Assembly (NCBI RefSeq): GCF_030848805.1
Contig: NC_092368.1
Location: 4,994,441-5,058,440 of the forward strand
Reading direction: 5' to 3'
Origin: Temnothorax longispinosus
Taxonomy: Eukaryota > Arthropoda > Insecta > Hymenoptera > Formicidae
Length of the DNA: 64,000 bases
Shown: piece after piece, positions 58,601 to 64,000 of the stretch
How the letters are laid out: the number at the start of each line of letters is the position of its first letter
Position numbering within the stretch: position 1 is the stretch's first letter
Made by a program: the position numbers and the translations under genes
Notes under the pieces: generated by a model
Seen by the model: only the letters and a program-made list of their open reading frames with translations
What the model was told of the DNA's origin: nothing
Databases searched by the model: none

Positions 58601-61600
58601 TTCGAAGGATAAATTCATAAAAAGATTAAGAGTTCGCTTTCGGTTTGCAATCCTGCAGCTTCCGCATATCGTAAGATGCCTGCTGTATCTTTTCGCGCGC
58701 GAATACGTAACTTCCGGAACGTTAAAGCGGACGGTATCGGCCACAGTTCGTGTGATGATGAACGACGAAGTCGAAGTCACTCCTCGGCGGCGGCCTCCTC
58801 CTCTTCCTCCTCTTCGCTTTTCTTGCTCGGCTTCTGGTACAGCTCCGGCACCTTCTCCCTCCAACCCTTGCCTGAAACGTTCAAAAAAGCCGCACTGCTT
58901 CCTCTCTCTCATTTTTGCTCTTATCCGCGAGCGCCGCAAAATTCTGCTTTTTGGCGCGTGATCCCAGTCTGTGATGTTCCGCCTGGAGTCCCCGTCGTGT
59001 AAATGTCTTGCTCTCTCTCGTTCCTTCGTTTCTTTTGATTTGGCTCACGATTTTCTTTTTGGTCACTATGTCGTTTTCCCTGTGTTTTCCGGTCACCGCA
59101 ACAAAAAATAGCGATAGGTCCGTTGGTTCGCAAAAAAAGGATGCGAACCGCCGCCGAATCGATGGATCGATCTCACCGGTATAGCCGATGATTGAGTCAA
59201 TCGTCCCGGAAAAGAGCATATATAACTCGATCTTTTTGTGAATAAATAAGAAAAATAATTACTTACAATTGATTTATATTTCGAAAATATATGATTGATT
59301 TAGATTTTGTCACACAAATTGCATAGTGAAAGAAAATATTTAATGATAATTAAAACTGAAATTAACATTTATGCTCTTACCGCAAAGATCAATTCAATCG
59401 CGTGTTCTTTCCTCAGAATAATAATAATAATAATAAAAACGCGCTGTATTATCGTATCGGATATCGCATGACGGGGTGGTTATCAAAAACGGATGCGGGG
59501 TACGTGGGGGGTAAGTGTGTACGTTGCTGTTGTACGATTAGACACAATACTATCGAACAGTAATGCAGCCACGACAAAAAAAGACGTACAAAAAAGAAAG
59601 ACCAATTGTTGTGTGACCAACAATAAAACAGCAAAAAATACCAGAGAAACACACGTGCTCGCTAGCACAAACAAAAGTTTTCAGACAGTGTAAACCAGAG
59701 GTGCCAGCCAATCCAAGAAAGGGGATGAAAAAAAATAGAGAAACGAGAGGGCGTGGGGCGAGGGCGGTGGTGGAACGAGAAAAAAAATAGACAAAAAGAG
59801 AGTTGCACACAACGGCGTCGTGGGGCCGTCTTTTATTTTTCCAAATCTATTAAAAATCGTGTCTTGAGCTGCGAGAACGTAGCGTAGCTATTTTTTTTTA
59901 TTTCTGCGAAAATAATCATCTGTTCCCCCAATGAAGATATCACAATACCGGGATTTACAAAAATATAATCACATCATATTATCACGAGTTGCAATTTTAG
60001 TCGAAATCAATTTTAATGCGTTATTCAAAATTTAGATAAATTAAATCATAATTACAAATAAAAATTAAAATTATCGTACATGTAATCTTTCTTTGAAGAA
60101 TTTTTCGCTCCGTTCTCGTCAGTCTCGCGCCTCTAACTACGTGCTTCGTGTGCGGATCACCATGTATAATATTGTATAACATCGTCAAGATCGTTCTCGG
60201 GACCGTTCTCGCACAGCGTTTCATTCTCGAAGAGCAATATATCTCTTCGAGGGTGAAGCGCGCATCGCGATACGATCCCCGTCCTCGTTGTCGTCATCGT
60301 CATCGTCGTCCTCGTCACCGTGACGGATTACTCACAGGCAGTCGCGGCCGCCTGACGGTTCTTGCTGTAGTAGCTGAGGAAGTTGACGTCGTTGCGGATG
60401 TCGGCCGGCCGAAGGTCCGCGACTTTGTAGTACGGTCTTCTGACGGACTGCGGATTGCCGGCGACGTACTTGATGCACGCCAGAGTGCCGAAGGTGCCCC
60501 GCTCAGGCACATCGTACCAGTTCAGATGATCGACTTGCTTCTTCGCGTTGCTGCGGCCGCTGAGCAGCCGGCGAACGTAATCGTGGTTGCGCATACGTTC
60601 CGGCACGATCTGCTCGAGGAAGTCGCTGGAAATCGCGAAAAGATCGCTGATTATCTCCAATGCGAAAATGACAAACGCTATTCTGTCACTCGAAAGCATA
60701 AATTCTCGAAAACCATGAAGAATATAAATAATAAAGCTTATTTAATTATGCTTTGGGATATTTTTGTACTTTTATCTCCGAGTCGCAGAATTATTTTGAT
60801 TATTCTTATTCTGAAATATCAATTGGTTTATTTAGCATAAAGAGGTGAATGCGTTAAATTTCCTTTTTCTAACGACTAAAAGCTGATTCAAATGATTTTA
60901 ATGCCAGAAATCGATCAATTTTATTAAGTAATTAGTTGCACACCATTTCATTTCCGTCGGATACCTTGCCACTGCCCTTGGCACGAACACGTGGACACGT
61001 CGAAGAAGAGAATCCACTTTCGCACGAATATCCCTTGTCTCATCGTCGAAAAGCTGCGAAGAGACATATGTGAAACGTTACTTGTATGAACGAGTCGATC
61101 AATCTCTCGCATGCACTCAGAGAGCTTGATCATCGTAAACTAAAGCGAATTATTTTTCGAGCCTTTTCACCACGAATTTAAGGGTAGGTACTTGATAATG
61201 ATCGTCTGATGTCTTAACTCCGATTTTTTAATATGCTATTAATTATACATTAAATAAGGAATCAGATTTAATTATGTTGATAAATTGCGACAAAAATAAT
61301 ATTAGATCTTTTATTTTTTTAAATCCAATATACTTATTGGACAAAAATGAAAAAGATAAGTGGAAAACGATTCAAAATTATTAGCCGCAACTTCGGATCT
61401 GTTGTGAAAGACGATGAACACATAACAACGACGCGATTCCGCCCCGTGGTGTTCGACGCAAACGAACGTTGATGAAAAATAACGACGATGACGATGGGAA
61501 TGACGACGATGATCTTCATGAGCAATGGCGATGATATACAAATCTTACCATATGTATTTATGATGATTTAGATCAGAGAGAGAAAGAGAGAGAGAGAGAG

Positions 61601-63565
61601 AGAGGGAGAGTGATATTAGACTAGCTGCCGGACTTACTATGTTGTCTCGGGAATTTAGGTATTCTTCAGTGTAGGATCGGGATGACAGCCTCGGCAGGTA
61701 GCGTATCCTGTTGAGCTCAGCTGCGAGGATGCTGGGCCGCACGCGCGATCGCACCCTTATCGGTACCATCGCGCCGGAGTAGTACACATGATGGATCGGC
61801 GAGTGAACTATGGTGACGAGCCTCTTGTGTGCCATGTATGGCATATGAGGAACGCTCCTCAACTGGAGGCAACGAACGTCTCGTTTTTACTAATCGCGCT
61901 CGCCTGGCAGCGGCGAGCTGCGAAGCGGATATCTCGCTGCGAGCCAAAATGCCAAGCGGTTTACTCTTTCGGTGACGGTTAAATTGTGTGTGTAAAGTAG
62001 AAGAAAATTGTCTAATTCGAACCAGTTAAGAAGTCGGAATGATGAATTTCCTTAAGCTTTTGCTTGGAAACTTATTTAAGGCGATTATCAGAGAAAGAAA
62101 AAATTATTTTCTCGAAAGACAAAATATCTGTGGATCCAGTAATCCGAGTATTCAGAAATTAAATCTGTGCATTACGTAAATGAAAAATTCTGCGGGACTT
62201 TTTATTTTAAATAGATATTTTATTAATATTTATAATTATTATTAATATTTTCTGTATTAATAAAACGCCGTCACCAAAAGATTAGAAATAGCAAAGCGAA
62301 GCATTCGATGCGTTCCAGCGATGAGTAGCGACATACCAAATGATCGATACGCAAACGAAAGGTTTCAACGCGTAATTATATTAGGAAGCTTTTTAAACAT
62401 ATATATGGGCACGGTCATCTGTCAATGACGGCAATGGGGATTAAGCAATGCGTTACATTACCTTGAATCACGCACGATACCGTGAAGATGAATATTACTG
62501 CGATGAGGTAGCGCTTTAGAATTAGTAAACATCGAGATCTGAAATTAATTAATGCGAGACGTATGAAATTAATTAGCGTGAGAGCGGCAAAGCGTCGTTA
62601 CATCTATTTCACAAGTGCTTTTTCTAGAATTATTGACAAACTTTGCGTAACATCCTGTTGATGCCATAATATGCAATATAGAAGTTAAACATAGATTATA
62701 CATATAGAAAAATCATAAAACTCGAACATGAAACAAATTATATATTTAATATCATCGCGAGATGTTATTGCTATCGAACGCAGGTAAATCAAATGAGTGA
62801 TCGACGTTCCTTTCGATTACATGCATATATATGTATACACATATAACTTCTTTTTAAGTTTTAAAATTCTCATAAATTATTAAATTTCAAAAATCTGAAC
62901 TTAAACTGGAAAGTTCCATTTGGATAATTTATGTCATATTTTTAATTTAAGTTATTTCACGTATAAAATTACTTGAACTTTACTAATTGTATTTATCAAA
63001 TTCTATTCGTATTACTTTCACACTGATTCACTTATATTTTATATTTTAGTTATATTTTTTGCGAATGCAGTTATTTGCGAAAGACAATGTCGATCCAGTT
63101 TTTAAATCACGCAAAGAGGTATCAGTCGATTCTGATTTGCGTCGAGAATATTAAGCAATATTAATCCTTTGGGATTCAAAAATTCCTGAAAGCTTTTTTT
63201 TTTATTCTCTTAAAATCGAATTGTATTGTTCGATTAAGAAATAATCTCTTCAGCGAGACAATTAGAATTCAATAATTTAAAATCAAGTGCAAGTTTTTTA
63301 CTTGTTTTTTCAACAACAAAAAATTGGAAACTAAGTTTTATGCTTCGCTGGGTTCTACATCTCGCGTAAATCCTAAATCGAGATGGAAGTACGAGATCTA
63401 GAAAATCTGCGACGCGAAAAATCAGAATCGACGATCGCACCTGTTGCGCTTCCGGTGACGAAAGTCGAGCATTTGCCCGCGCACTACGATCGTATACCAT
63501 CAGCAGATGGAAGTACCTACCTGGATGACGCCGGAGAGCGGTATGACGTCGATAATGGGTCGATA
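52483..63565 (-). CDS. Muscle thick-filament-type protein, myofilin-like, long isoform (5' partial)
   Basis: Exons are 63565-63521, 61862-61638, 61053-60965, 60625-60336, 55772-55284, 54548-54479, 53748-53533, 53217-52980 and 52659-52483. Phases agree at every junction (0,0,2,1,1,2,2,0), giving 612 codons to TAA 52483; the 5' end is beyond the window. Exons 1-4 encode a basic, Tyr/Arg/Pro-rich compact region (YRPIIDVIPLSGVIQ, PHMPYMAHKRLVTIVHSPI, WYDVPERGTFG). Exons 5-9 add a Pro/Glu/Val/Lys-repeat region, a long charged coiled coil (about residues 385-460) and an acidic C-terminus ending EEFEWGDQDS. There is no signal peptide or membrane span. The basic-plus-repeat layout suggests a sarcomeric or cytoskeletal protein; myofilin (Mf) is my best guess from recalled family character, not a verified match. 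Several exons appear alternative (listed separately). Confidence 0.8.
52980..53217 (-). CDS. Acidic Gln/Glu exon
   Basis: A 238 bp exon, acceptor TCTGTTAATAG, donor ACACGG|GTAAGC, phase 2 to 0. It includes ESLIQEQERLIVEEHLEEIQ. Confidence 0.88.
53533..53748 (-). CDS. Coiled-coil exon
   Basis: A 216 bp exon, acceptor TTTGTTTTGAAG, donor GGGAAAG|GTAAGC, phase 2/2. Nearly all charged: EEERRKAAEEERLQLEMEEK and RKAEEAKLQAEREEVERI, a long single-helix or coiled-coil region. Confidence 0.88.
54479..54548 (-). CDS. Coiled-coil lead-in exon
   Basis: A 70 bp exon, acceptor CTATGTTGCAG, donor GCGCA|GTAAGT, phases 1 to 2. It encodes KQDKEDAVRRAEAYLAKAAR. Confidence 0.85.
55284..55772 (-). CDS. Pro/Glu/Val/Lys-repeat exon
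   Basis: A 489 bp phase 1/1 exon, acceptor CCTACACATCGTAG, donor GAGAAGG|GTACGT. It begins PAPESDAKPEKKAKKKPEPE, then has 10-residue repeats (EPVKEPESVA type), Ala/Lys-rich PAKGSKAAKLAKSAKAA, then PAPE repeats and an acidic end. A plus-strand Gly/Ser ORF here is the shadow. Confidence 0.85.
55451..55666. repeat. In-frame coding tandem repeats (12 bp and 30 bp units)
   Basis: From 55563 to 55666 a 30-bp unit (TTTCACAGGTTCCGCAACT plus a variable part) repeats about 3.5 times. From 55451 to 55492 a 12-bp GGTTCCGGCGCA unit repeats. On minus they encode EPVKEPESVA and PAPE repeats. Confidence 0.9.
55855..55884 (-). CDS. 30-bp cassette exon
   Basis: A 30 bp phase 1/1 exon between GTACGCGCATTAG and AAAAAA|GTAAGT. 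In frame it reads CYDSTSQEQK and joins the Pro/Glu exon as Thr-Pro-Ala-Pro-Glu. It can be included or skipped without a frame change. Confidence 0.65.
56516..56558 (-). CDS. Candidate alternative exon, phase 1 to 2
   Basis: A 43 bp exon flanked by GTACCCCACAG and GGGTCA|GTAAGC. In the phase left by exon 4 it reads SPGQPMTEREMRKG and ends in phase 2. It therefore fits the coiled-coil exon at 53748 directly (giving Q-S-E-E-E), bypassing the Pro/Glu exon and the 70 bp exon. Confidence 0.6.
56559..58776. other. Intronic region
   Basis: Between the 56.5 kb alternative exon and the acidic last exon. Short ORFs (57369-57919 on plus) have no splice context. Nothing else supported. Confidence 0.5.
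58777..58871 (-). CDS. Alternative last exon, acidic C-terminus
   Basis: A 95 bp exon after acceptor GAACGTTTCAG. Its GC start fits the T left by exon 4 (TGC, Cys). It encodes KGWREKVPELYQKPSKKS followed by seven Glu, three Ala, two Glu and TGA. An ATTAAA signal on minus lies at 58561-58556. Confidence 0.75.
58872..60335. other. Intronic region
   Basis: Downstream of exon 4. AT-rich and CpG-patchy, with an AAT repeat at 59419-59437. No supported exon. Confidence 0.5.
60328..60625 (-). CDS. Myofilin-like gene, exon 4 with overlapping donor and stop
   Basis: Acceptor GCGATTTCCAG, then about 96 codons of basic, Tyr-rich sequence (RMRNHDYVRRLLSGR, YYKVADLRPADIRNDVNFL). Splicing at GCCT|GTGAGTAAT (60336/60335) leaves phase 1 for the downstream exons. 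If not spliced, the next codons are TGT GAG TAA, so the donor itself encodes Cys-Glu-stop at 60328 and makes a short isoform. A 230-codon ORF on the plus strand (60148-60840) is its antisense shadow. Confidence 0.88.
60965..61053 (-). CDS. Myofilin-like gene, exon encoding LFDDETRDIRAKVDSLL
   Basis: An 89 bp exon, acceptor CTCTTCGCAG, donor GGCAAG|GTATCC. Only one frame is open; it is entered in phase 0 and left in phase 2. Confidence 0.85.
61575..61610. repeat. GA microsatellite
   Basis: GA units with one GAAAGA and one GGG interruption, just beyond the donor at 61637. Confidence 0.95.
61638..61862 (-). CDS. Myofilin-like gene, conserved basic exon
   Basis: A 225 bp phase 0/0 exon with acceptor TTGCCTCCAG and donor GACAACATA|GTAAGT. 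It encodes 75 residues including HMPYMAHKRLVTIVHSP and RVRSRVRPSILAAELNRIR. The order of basic and aromatic residues looks conserved-family-like. Confidence 0.88.
61863..63520. other. Intron with one alternative exon
   Basis: Holds the 62462-62538 candidate. Otherwise AT-rich. A plus-strand ORF (63383-63688) overlaps the 63521-63565 exon and is a shadow. Confidence 0.5.
62462..62538 (-). CDS. Candidate alternative first exon
   Basis: A 77 bp segment between a good acceptor (TTAATTTCAG) and donor TTCAAG|GTAATG. The frame from ATG (MFTNSKALPHRSNIHLHGIV) ends in phase 2 (AG), exactly the phase exon 4 at 60625 needs. It would replace the exons upstream of exon 4. A second frame reads hydrophobic (LLILKRYLIAVIFIFTVS), so the coding frame is unsure. 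Confidence 0.4.
63521..63565 (-). CDS. Myofilin-like gene, exon encoding YRPIIDVIPLSGVIQ
   Basis: A 45 bp phase 0/0 exon with acceptor GCGGTGCAG and an excellent donor CATCCAG|GTAGGT. It is the leftmost-phase, most 5' exon visible; the start codon lies outside the window or was not found. Confidence 0.8.
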
Positions 63566-64000
63566 CTGCACCGCGTTTACAGACACGGGGAGGGTATTTT
63601 ATATATATATATATATATTTTTTTTTTATTTTATCCGTCGAGATTTCCAACGATGGCGGCACCGATGGCGGCGGCAGTGATGGCGTAGGCGGCGGCGACG
63701 AGGAACGAGGAGTCACATGTGAGGGGCAGAGTAAATAGAAAGAAGAACAACTCGGTTAGTGACTCTCGGCTGACATCTGCGTATCGTTCTTTCTTCTTCG
63801 TTCTCGTTTTACCCTCGCTATCCCGTTTGCCTCGCCCTCGCTTTACGCTTTTTCGCGGAGTCTCGAGTGGGGCATAGATTAGGAGGGATGAGAAAAGGGT
63901 CACCGGGGAGGAAGTGAAAAAGAGAGAAAAGGTCACATGAAGGCTCGTATGCCGCGACGGATTTCTTTTCGTGACTGACGCCCGAGATAATCGACTTGGC
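63566..64000. other. Sequence upstream of the first visible exon
   Basis: Contains (TA)n plus T-run (63600-63630), a GGCGGC-rich patch (63655-63700) and pyrimidine-rich stretches. A minus ORF with an Ala-rich end (63936-63631) is possible but lacks splice support. Confidence 0.4.

Noticed and set aside
58565..59219. Minus-strand ORFs around the acidic last exon
   Set aside because: They read through the exon in other frames; the spliced KGWREK frame is the one that matches exon 4 phase.
60148..60840. 230-codon plus-strand ORF
   Set aside because: It is antisense to exon 4 of the myofilin-like gene, whose splice sites and phases are consistent on minus.
63383..63688. 101-codon plus-strand ORF
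   Set aside because: Overlaps the well-supported minus-strand exon 63521-63565 and its flanking splice sites.
63631..63936. Ala-rich minus-strand ORF ending AAIGAAIVGNLDG
   Set aside because: Hydrophobic run arises from a GGCGGC-rich repeat patch; no acceptor or donor fits.

Overview
The window is eukaryotic DNA, most likely from a hymenopteran insect, perhaps an ant. Genes have small exons with GT-AG introns. AT-rich tracts alternate with CpG-rich tracts, microsatellites and short non-autonomous DNA transposons are common, and there is no operon-like packing. The species call is inference. No tRNA, rRNA, CRISPR array or complete autonomous transposon was seen.

Left cluster (1-8.6 kb). Two tandem minus-strand genes encode proteins I do not recognise. 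One is partial (exons 1932-1184, 693-547 and 120-1, running off the left edge). The other has four exons (5635-2489). A CpG-rich upstream region separates the second from the plus-strand TMEM192 gene (7014-8043), which encodes a four-span lysosomal membrane protein and is the clearest known family here.

Middle (8.6-52 kb). A small minus-strand gene (19041-11982) encodes an acidic/serine-rich, coiled-coil, poly-threonine protein; a CpG-rich block near 28 kb may be its promoter. The rest is gene-poor. It holds two related TA-flanked MITEs (17011-17517, 48584-49043), a TTAA-flanked piggyBac-type MITE (23071-23363), two foldback elements (32737-32850, 50616-50914), a tandem duplication, microsatellites, five perfect TGACGTCA sites and one candidate signal-peptide exon at 43077.

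Right (52.4-64 kb). A minus-strand multi-exon gene is reconstructed exon by exon with matching splice phases. Its conserved basic/aromatic N-terminal part looks like an insect muscle thick-filament protein; myofilin is my tentative guess. It can end in at least three ways: a read-through stop that overlaps a donor site, a 30-residue acidic exon, or a long Pro/Glu/Lys-rich plus coiled-coil plus acidic tail spread over five exons with optional cassette exons. This exon-choice architecture is the most interesting feature of the window.
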